Source: Frondihabitans sp. PhB188
GTDB lineage: Bacteria > Actinomycetota > Actinomycetes > Actinomycetales > Microbacteriaceae
Direction: 5' to 3'
NCBI RefSeq assembly: GCF_003752365.1
Contig: NZ_RJUO01000006.1
Span: forward strand, 1-64,000
DNA: 64,000 nucleotides
Shown in pieces: positions 1 to 8,583 of the stretch. A program made the position numbers and the translations under genes. The notes beneath the pieces were generated by a model. It was not told the origin of the DNA. It did no database searches and worked only from the letters and a program-made list of their open reading frames with translations. Position 1 is the first letter of the stretch; each line of letters begins with the position of its first letter.

Positions 1-146
1 GGGTTGGAGGAACTTGGGCCATAGCCTTGACATCTTTGCTGGTCTTCGCCTCCGAGCGTTCTGCGGCTGTCCTGGGTCGCCGAGCGCCGAAGTAACGGCT
101 TTGTCACGGTCCCCGAGAGTCGCGGCACCGTGGGCTCCGACGATCA

Positions 147-668
147 TCAGGGACAGGGCCGCTGCGAGCTGAAAGGCGAGCGTCCGGCCGGCGCACCGCA
201 AACCGCCCTCGAGTGCGGCCTCCGGCTAGCCGCGTGAGCGCTCATCCTGACCTGCACCGGGTGGTCCCGGTCTGGGTAGGCGGCCACGGCGTTCAGCAGA
301 GCCGACCCTCGATACCCCGGGGCCAGAATCTCTCCGGCTACCAACTCCACGACTGCGTCAATGACGCCCCTCGCTGTGGTGCCCGTCTTGACCGCGCCGG
401 CCAGGGCTTGCTGGTCTTTCGCGCAGAGCAGGTCGATGTACTCCTGGACGAGGCTGTCGCGGGATGCGAAGTGCTTGTAGAAGGTGGCCTTGGTTACCTG
501 CGCCTCGGTGGTGAGCCGGTCGACACCGACCGTCCGCACACCCTCTTCGTAGAACAACCGGGTGGCGGCAGCGAGGACCTTCGGCCGCGCCGGAGCTGCG
601 GGGAAGCTGTCCACGAACGTGTGCTGTTCGGGGTCCCATTGTCTGGCCATGCCCCCAGTCTGTTGCAT
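147..668 (-). pseudogene. TetR-family regulator, frameshifted near its C-terminus
   Basis: The first 110 residues form a typical TetR DNA-binding domain: a start near residue 30 (KVLAAATRLFYEEGVRTVGV), then the helix-turn-helix (TEAQVTKATFYKHFASRDSLV). The ligand-binding half is shorter than usual for the family (about 190-200 residues). After about residue 147 it turns into Arg/Ser/Pro-rich text typical of a wrong frame. A second minus-strand frame from about position 225 down to the window edge reads plausible TetR C-terminal text (LRCAGRTLAFQLAAALSLMIVGAHGAATLGD). I infer a frameshift near 215-235, either real decay or a sequence error. The target gene cannot be seen. Confidence 0.6.
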
Positions 669-980
669 CAGCTCAGCGGGTGGTCGGAGCGGGCCGTGCC
701 GGCAGGTCGCTGCGCTCCCATGGAGCAGCAGAGCTGCCCTGTCTGGCCCTGCGGGCCTTGTTCTTGTTGCCGTGAAGCCTGCGGCATCGTACGTCGGTCC
801 GGGAGCGGTTCAAGTGGCTTCGCCACCGGTTCCCCCGACAAGTACGGCCGCGGTCGCACGCTCCCTTATTTCGGCCGAACTTCTCTCCTCCACCGCCTTT
901 CAGGTTGCACAGCTCCCGCCCCTCCTACTCGACACTTCGTGCCTTCGCGGCAAAAAGAACGAAAGGGAGAGGAAGAGCAG
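669..980. other. Intergenic stretch between TetR gene and accessory operon
   Basis: No convincing coding frame on either strand. A short GTGGC-TTC-GCCAC hairpin lies at 814-826, and the purine-rich ribosome-binding region of the next gene (GGGAGAGGAAG) sits at its right end. It probably holds the divergent promoters for the TetR gene and the plus-strand genes; I could not identify clear -35/-10 boxes. Confidence 0.35.
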
Positions 981-1181
981 ATGCAGAAAATCACCACCAT
1001 CATCACGACCGTTCCGACCGGAGACAACGAGGGGCCGTTGCGTCAGCGCCAGTTAGCGATGCGCGACGAGGATCTGGCCGCTCTCGGCCGTGTCCGCTTC
1101 ACGCTCCACAACACGCAAGTTCTCACCGGTCAGGACCGGGTGACGTTCGTGGACACCCTTACCCGCGACGACAGCGAGTGA
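981..1181 (+). CDS. Small hypothetical protein upstream of ardC
   Basis: A 66-residue protein beginning MQKITTIITTVPTGDNEGPL and ending in an acidic tail. The ATG at 981 is preceded by GGGAGAGGAAGAGC, a good ribosome-binding site. The longer frame that starts upstream is Cys/Pro/Arg-rich and antisense to the TetR gene, so I reject it. No domain recognised. It lies 79 bp before the ArdC gene on the same strand and may be cotranscribed with it. Short genes of this kind are common in plasmid leading regions. Confidence 0.5.
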   Translation: MQKITTIITTVPTGDNEGPLRQRQLAMRDEDLAALGRVRFTLHNTQVLTGQDRVTFVDTLTRDDSE

Positions 1182-1260
1182 CACCAGGTGGGAGGGGACA
1201 AATCGTAATTGCCCCCTCCCGCCTTCCATCCTCACCGATCCAGACCAAGGAGCCAAGACC

Positions 1261-2181
1261 ATGACCACCACCGCCACCCGCACCAAGACGACCGCCACCC
1301 GCACCCCCGCCAAGACGATCGAGGAGAAAAAAGCCCAAGCCGACGCCCTCCACGCGTCGATCGCCACCCAGGTTGAGAGCTTGCGCGATTCCGACCGGTG
1401 GACCGCGTTTCTCGACTTTGCGCAGGCGTTCCACGCGTACAGCCTCAACAACGTTTTGTTGATCCTTAGCCAGCGAGACGACGCCTCCCACGTTGCCGGG
1501 TTCCGCACGTGGCAATCCCTGAACCGTCAGGTCCGGAAGGGAGAAAAAGGCATCCGCATTTTCGGGTACTCGACCAAAAAGGTGACCGAGGAAGACGAGA
1601 ACGGCAACGAGGTAGAAAAACGGATCGCGCGCTTTCCGATCCTGTCGGTGTTCGATATCGGCCAGACGGAGCTGATTGACCCCGACCAGGGTGACTCCGG
1701 CCAGATCACGGCCCAGCTTACCGGGACCGAGGATCACGGCATCGTGGATGCCCTCAGCACCTACCTCACCGAGGAAGGCTGGACGATCAAGCGCCAGAGC
1801 CTTCCCGGCGCCATGAACGGCGTGACACGGCCCGAGACGATGACCGTCGTCATCGACGACAACCTCTCGCCAGAGCACGCCGCGAAAACGACCATTCATG
1901 AGCTGGCGCACGTGCTCCTAGATCACACCGAGGACATGGCCGAATACGCCGCACACCGCGGGCTCATGGAGACCGAGGCCGAGAGCGTTGCGTACGTCGT
2001 TGCCGGGCTTGCCGGGTTCGACACCGCCGCCTATTCGGTCGGGTACATCGCCGGGTGGGCAGACGGAGATGCCGACCTCATCAAATCCACCGCCGCCCGC
2101 GTGCTCCACACCGCGCACCAGATCGCCGGAATCCTCACCCCCGAGAACGAGGAAACCTCCGACGCCGAAGACGCCGCCTAA
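1261..2181 (+). CDS. ardC: ArdC-family antirestriction protein
   Basis: A 306-residue protein. The N-terminal half (residues about 25-140) carries the ArdC single-stranded-DNA-binding pattern: SLNNVLLILSQ at 61-71, then the FRTWQSLNRQVRKGEKGIRI stretch at 81-100. The C-terminal half is a zincin-type domain with HELAH at 213-217. Known ArdC proteins on conjugative plasmids bind incoming single-stranded DNA and protect it from host restriction enzymes, which fits the conjugation genes in this window. The C-terminus is acidic. It is followed by a strong hairpin at 2194-2223. Confidence 0.85.
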   Translation: MTTTATRTKTTATRTPAKTIEEKKAQADALHASIATQVESLRDSDRWTAFLDFAQAFHAYSLNNVLLILSQRDDASHVAGFRTWQSLNRQVRKGEKGIRIFGYSTKKVTEEDENGNEVEKRIARFPILSVFDIGQTELIDPDQGDSGQITAQLTGTEDHGIVDALSTYLTEEGWTIKRQSLPGAMNGVTRPETMTVVIDDNLSPEHAAKTTIHELAHVLLDHTEDMAEYAAHRGLMETEAESVAYVVAGLAGFDTAAYSVGYIAGWADGDADLIKSTAARVLHTAHQIAGILTPENEETSDAEDAA

Positions 2182-2193
2182 CACACCAGCACA

Positions 2194-2223
2194 GGGAGGG
2201 GCGGCGCAGCGGCCGCCCCTCCC
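2194..2223 (+). terminator. Strong hairpin after ardC
   Basis: A perfect 12-bp stem (GGGAGGGGCGGC / GCCGCCCCTCCC) with a 6-nt loop, starting 13 nt after the ardC stop codon. No U-tract follows, as is usual in actinobacteria. Because another reading frame with a good ribosome-binding site starts at 2244, it may be a partial terminator or mRNA-stabilising element. Confidence 0.6.
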
Positions 2224-2243
2224 ACCCCAGAAAGGAACAACCC

Positions 2244-2679
2244 ATGATCATCACTTACAGCCGCTCCGACACCCTCGGTCAGGCACCCGACCCCGAAGCC
2301 CCCGCCCTCGACCTCAGCCGTACCGAGACCACCTGCACGGCGTCAACGTACGACGTCGACGGCACCCGTTAGATGTGCACCCGCGCCCCGCACCCCGGAC
2401 GACGACCGACACCAGGCAGCACAGTCCCTTCCTGGTCAGAGCGTTCCTGTCGTTGGGCTGGAATGGGAGTACCAATACAGCCTGGGTGAGGACACCGGGG
2501 GAGATGTTGATGAGGCAGCCCCCGTGCACAGCGTCACCGTCACGGTGTCATTCCCCGACCGGGCGGGCGGCGTCGACCTCGAGAACATCCGCTCTTCCAT
2601 TCTTGACCTGTTCTGGGAAGGTGACGCCGACGACGTGCAGGTCGACCTCGAGCTGATTCGCCTCACTGCCCAGCGGTGA
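2244..2679 (+). pseudogene. Small acidic protein gene split by a frameshift
   Basis: An ATG at 2244, preceded by GAAAGGAAC, opens a 42-residue frame (MIITYSRSDTLGQAPDPEA...) that stops at 2372. A second, clearly protein-like frame continues without any ATG, GTG or TTG until well inside it, and ends at 2679 (VGLEWEYQYSLGEDTGG ... ENIRSSILDLFWEGDADDVQ ... LIRLTAQR). The second part is acidic and well composed. It looks like the rest of one 140-residue protein broken by a frameshift near 2340-2400. No family recognised. Confidence 0.5.
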
Positions 2680-2710
2680 TGGGTAAGCCCCGGCCGGTGA
2701 CCCGGTCGGG

Positions 2711-2730
2711 GCGAGGGGCTGGCCCCTCGC
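2711..2730 (+). terminator. Hairpin downstream of the broken gene
   Basis: GCGAGGGG-CTGG-CCCCTCGC, a perfect stem of 8 bp (9 if the loop closes to two bases), 31 nt after the stop at 2679. A second, imperfect GC hairpin (GCCCCGGCCGG/CCGGTCGGGGC) lies just upstream at 2688-2714. Together they probably end the plus-strand transcript before the convergent gene at 2906. Confidence 0.5.
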
Positions 2731-2905
2731 GCTCCCCAGGGAAGGGAAGCGGGGGCACTGGGCAGATTGCTTCGGCCCGGTTCCCTCCAGGGATACCGAT
2801 GTTGTTGCATGAAGCTTCATGGGCAGGGGATGCACGCACCATGGCGGTCGAAGGCTGCGACCGGTGAGCCAGGGAAAAGGGCTCTTTGGGTAAGCCCAGG
2901 GGCGG

Positions 2906-4003
2906 CTATTTTTCCGACGGGATGGGTTCCCAGTCGATTCCGGGTTCCGGGAAGTGGAACGAGTCGGTGAGCCAGAAGGATTCGTCCGGGCTGAAGCCGG
3001 CCATGAGTGTGTGGCCGCCTTCCACGGCCAAGGGCCGGCCGGCGGTGGTGAGGTAGCCCATTCCGGTGAGGTGGACGACGTCGAAGTCCGCCGCAACGGC
3101 GGCCCAGTCCGGGATGAACCAGGAGTCGTCGATCCGCGTCGTCTGCCACCAGGTTCCCCGCTTCTGCCCGGTGACGTCGAAAGGGTAGGTCTCGACAAGA
3201 TCGACCCAGTCGTCGGGCCCGTCGATCTCGCGAACTCGCGGCGTGGGGGTGGGCATGATGTGGAAGATCCGAGAGGTTCTCGTACTAAACCTGTCCTCGG
3301 TGATCTCGATCTCTAGTGCAGGCAGCTCCCCGAGCGGCCGCGTGCTTATCACCGACTGAAACAGGGGAGTGGACCACCATTCCCCACCCGCTTCCTGCGC
3401 AGCATTTTTCTTCGGGACGCCGGTCTTGTTGGCACGGTCGACTTGCCATCGCCATTGCGCCAGCCGGTCAGCAGCACCCGTCGTGGGCGGTGCCTCAAAT
3501 CCGCACCAGGCGTGCTCGTTAGCCACGAGGAACTGTGACAACGGTTCGAAAGGCATCGACCACCAGTCCATCGCCGGGCTGGCAAGAACGGCTTCGATGA
3601 TCTTGGTGAGAGCGCGCCGTTCCTGTTCGGTGCGCAAATTTGCGTCGCCGTGGTGTTCGCCCCAGTAGCTGGTGCTGTCCATCGTGTCGCCCATGGGCGC
3701 AAGGAGAACGGCTGCGTCGGTGGTGTTACGAATCACGTCGAGGTTGATGCGGTTCCACGCTGCCTCCTGGTCACCGGACTCCTTCGTCATGGTCCACTGA
3801 GAGATGGCGTTGCAGAAGTAGCGCCCACGCGGACTCGCCAGGACTTCAGCCGCCCGCTGGTCTCTCTTCACGTAGAGATCGTATGTCTTGCCACCTTTCA
3901 GGCTCTTCCTTTCGAGAAGAGCGTCAAGTTCTGGGACAGCCGCAGACGGCAAGGCTCCGCGAGAGATGCAGCCCGTTGTAGTTGCGTCGCTCGCGGCTGC
4001 CAA
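2906..4003 (-). CDS. Hypothetical protein, 365 residues
   Basis: A soluble, Trp-rich protein without signal peptide or membrane segment. It starts MAAASDATTTGCISRGALPS and its C-terminal part contains DWVDLVETYPFDVTGQK and GMGYLTTAGRPLAVEGGHT. Codon use and composition look genuine over the full length, and no opposite-strand frame competes. I recognise no domain or motif. It is convergent with the ardC genes and separate from the lac-type module, so it is best seen as plasmid accessory DNA of unknown role. Confidence 0.6.
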   Translation of the reverse strand: MAAASDATTTGCISRGALPSAAVPELDALLERKSLKGGKTYDLYVKRDQRAAEVLASPRGRYFCNAISQWTMTKESGDQEAAWNRINLDVIRNTTDAAVLLAPMGDTMDSTSYWGEHHGDANLRTEQERRALTKIIEAVLASPAMDWWSMPFEPLSQFLVANEHAWCGFEAPPTTGAADRLAQWRWQVDRANKTGVPKKNAAQEAGGEWWSTPLFQSVISTRPLGELPALEIEITEDRFSTRTSRIFHIMPTPTPRVREIDGPDDWVDLVETYPFDVTGQKRGTWWQTTRIDDSWFIPDWAAVAADFDVVHLTGMGYLTTAGRPLAVEGGHTLMAGFSPDESFWLTDSFHFPEPGIDWEPIPSEK

Positions 4004-4042
4004 GAGGGTCCGCGTCGTCGCCGCACGTGAGCGATGCGGGGT

Positions 4043-4327
4043 TCAGGAGCGGAGGCAGGCGAGTCGGTGTTCGTCGCAGAGGCGCACGGGTAGCTCGTCG
4101 CCGGTGTCGAGATTGACGACCTCCCAATCCTCCGGGAGCGCGATCGCCGGGCACCCGGCAACAGCACAGAGGGTGAAGTCAGCTTGCTGGACCCGGGACG
4201 GGTCCGCCTGCATTACGAAGGTCTGCACTGCGGGTGCGGGGAGTGTTGAGGTGGCCGCTTGCCCGGTGCCATCGCGTTGTGGGGGAGTGCGGTCGTGGGT
4301 GCGGTCTCGTCGACGGTTCGGGCTCAT
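4043..4327 (-). CDS. Small hypothetical protein with possible zinc-binding cysteines
   Basis: A 94-residue protein. The first 30 residues are Arg/Pro/Thr-rich and probably disordered. The rest is compact, with CAVAGC and, 30 residues later, LCDEH, a pattern that could hold a metal (two cysteines, then Cys and His). The start at 4327 may be too far upstream. It lies 39 bp upstream of the 365-residue gene on the same strand, so the two could form an operon. No family assigned. Confidence 0.45.
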   Translation of the reverse strand: MSPNRRRDRTHDRTPPQRDGTGQAATSTLPAPAVQTFVMQADPSRVQQADFTLCAVAGCPAIALPEDWEVVNLDTGDELPVRLCDEHRLACLRS

Positions 4328-4485
4328 GCCCCCACCGTTGCAAGACCGGACACGAAACCCGGGCGACGTGCGTTACAAACGACCCGATTGCGATGCTTAA
4401 ACCACTCAGGGTGACGCTCTTCGGACAAGACAATTTGACGTGACGCTTAGTCCTTGCCGATCCGCGTCATCTAGGGAGACGGACC

Positions 4486-5475
4486 TTACGCGTCGAGCGC
4501 GATTCCGGCCGGCACCACGGCGTCGAGCTCAGCCCACAGCGCTTCCGGCAGCGCGGCGGTGGCGTCCTCGATGGCAGACCCGAGGCGCGGCAGGGACGAG
4601 ACCCCCACGACGGTGGAGTGGATCCTGGGCTCCCGTATGCTGAACTGGAGCGCAGCCGTCTGCAGTAAGATGCCGTACGAGTCGCAGATTCCCTGCAGGT
4701 CGTTCACTGCGCGGAGGATCTCGGGGGTCGCGGGGCGGTAGCCGTACGAGCCCGCGAATCGCGGGTCGCCCGTGAGGATTCCGCCGCCGTAGGGTGCTGC
4801 ATTCGTGATACCCAGATTTCGGGCGGTCGCCGCGTCGAACAGGTCGGAGGCCGACCGGTCCACGAGCGTGTACCTGTTGTGGGTGATGAGGGTGTCGAAG
4901 AGGTCGGTCTCGACAAATTGATGCAGCATGCCGACGGGGCCGCCCGAGATGCCGATGAAGGAGACGAGCCCCTCTTCTTTCATGGCGACAAGCGCCGCGA
5001 CCGGGCCGTCTGAGGCCATAGCTGCGTCGAACCCGATCGTCTCGGGGTCGTGCAGGTGCATCACCTGGATGCGCTCGAGCCCAAGCCTTGACAGCGACTC
5101 CTCGAGGGAGCGTCGCATGCGATCGGTCGAGAAGCTGCCGGTCGCGACATCGCGGTCGAGTTTCGTCTGCACGACCAAGTCGTTGCCCACCGAGCCATCG
5201 ACGACCGCCGATGACGCGGCTAGGGCGCTGCCGATCAGCGGCTCGCTGAGGCCCTCCCCGTATTCGTTGGAGGTGTCGAGGAAGTTCAGGGTCGTCCCGC
5301 CCTGCGACGCCGTACCGAGACGCAGTGCGCCGATCGCCCACGATCTCGCGATTTCGGCGATGCGCACGTCGGCTTCGGCCTGTAATTCATGACCTTTAGG
5401 GCGGCCCCACGACGAGGTTCCGATGCAGAGGGGCGAGACCGAGAGACCGGTTCGGCCGTAGATGCGCTGTTCCAT
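4486..5475 (-). CDS. Aldo/keto reductase (aldose 1-dehydrogenase-like)
   Basis: A 329-residue TIM-barrel oxidoreductase. The expected tetrad can be placed at D67 and Y72 (FLDTSNEYGEG), K105 (VVQTKLDRD) and H140 or H142 (IQVMHLHDPE). The N-terminal GRTGLSVSPLCIGTSSWG is typical of the NADP-dependent family. The sequence type resembles D-threo-aldose/L-fucose or galactose dehydrogenases. It is the third gene of the minus-strand arm of the galactoside module. Its ATG overlaps the upstream stop by one base (TGATG), so translation is coupled. Likely role: oxidation of a sugar released by the GH42 enzyme; substrate inferred. Confidence 0.8.
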   Translation of the reverse strand: MEQRIYGRTGLSVSPLCIGTSSWGRPKGHELQAEADVRIAEIARSWAIGALRLGTASQGGTTLNFLDTSNEYGEGLSEPLIGSALAASSAVVDGSVGNDLVVQTKLDRDVATGSFSTDRMRRSLEESLSRLGLERIQVMHLHDPETIGFDAAMASDGPVAALVAMKEEGLVSFIGISGGPVGMLHQFVETDLFDTLITHNRYTLVDRSASDLFDAATARNLGITNAAPYGGGILTGDPRFAGSYGYRPATPEILRAVNDLQGICDSYGILLQTAALQFSIREPRIHSTVVGVSSLPRLGSAIEDATAALPEALWAELDAVVPAGIALDA

Positions 5476-6380
5476 CAGTACTCCAACTCATACGACACGC
5501 AGGCGAAGCTGTCGGACGACGGTGCCCACGAGTTCATGTTCAGTGTGCCCTGTCCGCCGGTAAGGCGGAGCACATCGCGCTGGCCCGAGCCGTCGGGCGC
5601 CATCGATCGAATGATGACGTCGACGTCGCTCGCATGCCCCACGGTGCCGGGCGGGAACGACAGGTAGACGACCCCTGACCTGTCGGGCGACACCTTCGGA
5701 AACCAGTTGACGCGCTCGTCGTCGGTTAGCTGCTCGACACCGCGGCCGTCGGGGCGCATGCGGTACACCTGCGAGTGACCGCGCACGGCGGCGCCGAGCT
5801 CCGAGCCGAAGTAAAGCCAGTCGTCGGGTGACCAGTCGCACCCCACCGAGTCTGCGGTCCAGGAACTGAGCCGGGTGACCTCCTGCGAGACGAGGTCGAG
5901 CAGAAACAGCCCGCTCACGAAGTCGAGCCCGTCGCGACGCTCGGCTCCGGTGAACGCGAGGATCCCGCCGTCCGGCGACTGCCCCTGCAGGAAGTAGCCG
6001 AAGACTCCGTCTCGATCGGGCGAGACCTGCACCGGCTCACCACCCCCGACGGGCACGGCGAAGAGGTGCCCGGTGGTCTCCGACGAGGAGTAGATCGTCG
6101 TGCCGTCGCGCGACACGAGATGGTCGTTGTTGTGATCGTCGAGGGCGCCCGAGGCGATCGGGGTCGGCACCCCGCCGGCCGCGGGCACGCTGTAAAGGCG
6201 GCCCGCGGCGTTGACGATCAGCGACAGCCCGTCGGGCGTCCAGTTCGGTGACTCGTAGGTGACATCGTGCGACTCGTGGACCACCCGAGTCGTGCCCGTG
6301 ACCGAGTCGACCACCAGGATCCTGCACACCTGGCCTGGGCCGAGCGTCCGCCAGCGGGCCTCCTGAAGGATCGGGATCAC
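5475..6380 (-). CDS. TolB-like beta-propeller protein
   Basis: A 301-residue protein with repeated PD40-type blades (ESPNWTPDGLSLIVN, HLVSRDGTTIYSSS, GCDWSPDDWLYFGS, NWFPKVSPDRSGVVYLSF). There is no signal peptide, so it is likely cytoplasmic. Homologous proteins are often annotated as Tol-Pal component TolB or oligogalacturonide-lyase-like. Here it sits between beta-galactosidase and reductase. Its GTG start overlaps the GH42 stop (GTGA) and its stop overlaps the next ATG. Enzyme activity cannot be deduced; a sugar-acid lyase or a sugar-binding role is possible. Confidence 0.7.
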   Translation of the reverse strand: MIPILQEARWRTLGPGQVCRILVVDSVTGTTRVVHESHDVTYESPNWTPDGLSLIVNAAGRLYSVPAAGGVPTPIASGALDDHNNDHLVSRDGTTIYSSSETTGHLFAVPVGGGEPVQVSPDRDGVFGYFLQGQSPDGGILAFTGAERRDGLDFVSGLFLLDLVSQEVTRLSSWTADSVGCDWSPDDWLYFGSELGAAVRGHSQVYRMRPDGRGVEQLTDDERVNWFPKVSPDRSGVVYLSFPPGTVGHASDVDVIIRSMAPDGSGQRDVLRLTGGQGTLNMNSWAPSSDSFACVSYELEY

Positions 6381-8368
6381 GCGTCGTCGCGAAGCACGAC
6401 CGCGTCTCCGGCGGCGAGCACCGTCCCGGTGGGCAGGGTCACGTCGCGGTCGGTGTGGTTGATCCAGGTCGTGAACGTCACCCCGTCGGCTCGGCGTGAC
6501 ACCCGCTCGACGCCGCGGAGTGCGACCGGCCCGGCCTCGAGGCCGGCGTCGGCGTAGGCGCCAGCCAGCACGTCGGCGAGCTGCTCGGCGGTGAAGTCAG
6601 TCGAGAGGTACCAGGCGTGACCGGCACCGAAGGAGTTCCGCGTGACTGCCGCGCCGCCCGCCATGGGGCCGTCGACGTAAGCGTCGATCGCCTCGGCACC
6701 CTGCAGCAGGATCGCGTCGGTCCAGCGGCTGCCGACCGCACCGGAGGTGAGCTGCACCGGGGTGTCCTGGGGAAGCGGGCCGAATTCCTCGACCGTGAGC
6801 CCGAGCACGTCGCGGAGCGCACCGGGCATCGCGCCGTCGTGCACCGTGTCGTGCGAGTCGACGATGCCCGTGAAGTACGACGAGACGAACGTGCCGCCGG
6901 CCGCGACGAAGGCCTCGATGTTTGTATGGGCTGTCGTCGAGATCAGGTAGAGGCTCGGAGCGACGACGAGGTCGTACGTCGAGAGGTCGGCCTCCGGGTG
7001 GACGAAGTCGGTTGTGACGCCGTCGTCCCAGAGGCGCGTGTAGAACGTCTCAATCTGGCGCCGGTGGGCGAGCTCGACACTCGGACGCCACTCGAGGTCC
7101 TGTGCCCAGAACGACTCCCAATCCCAGAGGATCGCGACCGACGCGTGCACGCGGCTGCCGACGGCGGGTGCGAGCGCCCCGAGCTCGGCACCGAGGGCGA
7201 CGGTCTCGCGGAACACCCGCGACGTCTCGCCCGCGTGCGGCAGCATCGCCGAGTGAAACTTCTCAGCGCCGTAGCGGGAGGCCCGCCACTGGAAGAACAG
7301 GATCCCGTCGGCTCCCCGGGCGAAGTGCTGCAGGCTGTTGCGGCGCAGCTCGCCGGGCTGCTTGCGCAGGTTACGCGGCTGCCAGTTGACGGCCGAGGTG
7401 GAGTGCTCCATGAGGATCCAGGGACGCCCGGCGGCGAGCGAGCGAGTCAGGTCTGCATCAAGTGCCAGCAGCACGTGGTTATCGGTGCGTTCCGCCACAA
7501 GGTAGTGGTCGTTCGCGACGACGTCGACCTCGTTCGCCCAGGTCCAGTAGTCGACCGACGGGCAGTTCGTGGCCATGAAGTTCGTGGTGACCGGGATGCC
7601 CGGCGACAGCCGGTGCAGGATGTCGCGCTCACGGCGGAAGCACTCGAGCAAAGCGTGGTTGGTGAAGCGGGCGAAGTCAAGGCGCTGCGATGGGTTGACG
7701 ACGGTGGCAGCGGTGCGGGGGGCGTCGATCTCGTTCCACGCGCCGTAGCGCTGACCCCAGAATGTCGTGCCCCAGGCGCTGTTGAGTGCGTCGAGGGTCT
7801 TGTAGCGGGCGGCGAGCCAGAGGCGGAAAGCGGCGACCGACGCCTCGTCGTAGCTCTCGGAGACCGGGGCGCCGTATTCGTTGTGCACGTGCCAGAGGGC
7901 GACGGCCGGGTGCGATCCGTAGCGCCCGGCCAGCGCGGTGACGATGCGGGCGGTGGCCTCGGCGTAGGCGGGAGAGCTCGGGCTGGCCATGCCGCGCGAG
8001 CCGAAGCCGAGGGGCACACCGTCGCGGCTGACCGGCCGCGCCTCGGGGTACTTCGCCCAGAACCAGGCGGGCGGCGAGGCCGTCGGGGTGCCGAGGTCGA
8101 CCGCGATGCCGGACGAGTGCAGCAGCTCGATTACCTCGTCGAGCCACGCGAAGTCGAATTCTCCCTCGCGGGGTTCGAGCAGCACCCACGAGAAGATGCC
8201 GATGCTGACCAGGTTGACCCCGGCCTCGCGCATCAGACGGATGTCGTCGTCCCAGACCTCGCGCGGCCACTGCTCGGGATTGTAGTCGCCGCCGAACGCG
8301 ATGGTGGACGTGCCGGGGAGCCAGCCGCTGCCAGTGCCGGGGATTGTCTCGGGCTGGGTCGTGGTCAT
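6377..8368 (-). CDS. GH42 beta-galactosidase
   Basis: A 663-residue protein with the glycoside hydrolase family 42 layout: N-terminal barrel opening FGGDYNPEQWPREVWDDD, general acid/base E164 in HVHNEYG, nucleophile E321 in ILMEHSTSAVNW, then the trimerisation domain and a small C-terminal domain. No signal peptide, so it acts on sugars already imported. It is the first gene of the minus-strand arm and is transcribed divergently from the transporter. The start ATG is preceded by a GAGGAG-type site (AGCGAGGAGAACCG). The gap upstream holds three operator-like palindromes. Substrate: beta-galactosides or arabinogalactan fragments. Confidence 0.9.
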   Translation of the reverse strand: MTTTQPETIPGTGSGWLPGTSTIAFGGDYNPEQWPREVWDDDIRLMREAGVNLVSIGIFSWVLLEPREGEFDFAWLDEVIELLHSSGIAVDLGTPTASPPAWFWAKYPEARPVSRDGVPLGFGSRGMASPSSPAYAEATARIVTALAGRYGSHPAVALWHVHNEYGAPVSESYDEASVAAFRLWLAARYKTLDALNSAWGTTFWGQRYGAWNEIDAPRTAATVVNPSQRLDFARFTNHALLECFRRERDILHRLSPGIPVTTNFMATNCPSVDYWTWANEVDVVANDHYLVAERTDNHVLLALDADLTRSLAAGRPWILMEHSTSAVNWQPRNLRKQPGELRRNSLQHFARGADGILFFQWRASRYGAEKFHSAMLPHAGETSRVFRETVALGAELGALAPAVGSRVHASVAILWDWESFWAQDLEWRPSVELAHRRQIETFYTRLWDDGVTTDFVHPEADLSTYDLVVAPSLYLISTTAHTNIEAFVAAGGTFVSSYFTGIVDSHDTVHDGAMPGALRDVLGLTVEEFGPLPQDTPVQLTSGAVGSRWTDAILLQGAEAIDAYVDGPMAGGAAVTRNSFGAGHAWYLSTDFTAEQLADVLAGAYADAGLEAGPVALRGVERVSRRADGVTFTTWINHTDRDVTLPTGTVLAAGDAVVLRDDA

Positions 8369-8409
8369 TCGGTTCTCCTCGCTGAAAACAGGGCTTGGCC
8401 CGGCTGGAA

Positions 8410-8425
8410 CTGTTACCGGTTACGG
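8410..8425. promoter_or_regulatory. LacI-type operator candidate O1
   Basis: CTGTTACCGGTTACGG, an imperfect palindrome centred on CCGG and matching two neighbouring sites (8428-8443 and 8498-8513) at most positions. It lies 42 bp upstream of the GH42 start, where it would block that promoter. Confidence 0.7.
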
Positions 8426-8427
8426 AA

Positions 8428-8443
8428 CTGTAACCGGTGACAG
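8428..8443. promoter_or_regulatory. LacI-type operator candidate O2
   Basis: CTGTAACCGGTGACAG, a near-perfect palindrome with the central CpG typical of LacI/GalR operators. Its centre is 18 bp from that of O1, close to two helical turns, so two dimers could sit on the same face. Confidence 0.75.
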
Positions 8444-8497
8444 AGTCGAGTATCACCGCAAAAGACGGGGTTGACAAGCCGGGATGAGCGTGACGTA

Positions 8498-8513
8498 CTG
8501 TAACCGCTAACAG
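8498..8513. promoter_or_regulatory. LacI-type operator candidate O3 overlapping the transporter promoter
   Basis: CTGTAACCGCTAACAG, the third copy of the palindrome, 70 bp from O2. A perfect TTGACA at 8471-8476 precedes it by about 20 bp, so the operator overlaps the expected -10 region of the promoter for the binding-protein gene at 8584. The LacI regulator at 11925-12935 is the obvious ligand-responsive repressor for all three sites (inference). Confidence 0.75.
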
Positions 8514-8583
8514 TCACAGGGCCCGGCACCGGGCGTGCACAGCAGCCGACGCGAAGACGCTCGGCACTCAACGAGGAGGAACA

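Noticed and set aside
213-980. Long N-terminal extension of the 66-residue gene at 981
   Set aside because: Cys/Arg/Pro-rich and antisense to the TetR gene; a good ribosome-binding site supports the start at 981.
6617-8440. 607-codon plus-strand open frame opposite the beta-galactosidase gene
   Set aside because: Val/Arg/Gly-rich antisense text in a GC-rich gene; the minus frame has intact GH42 motifs.
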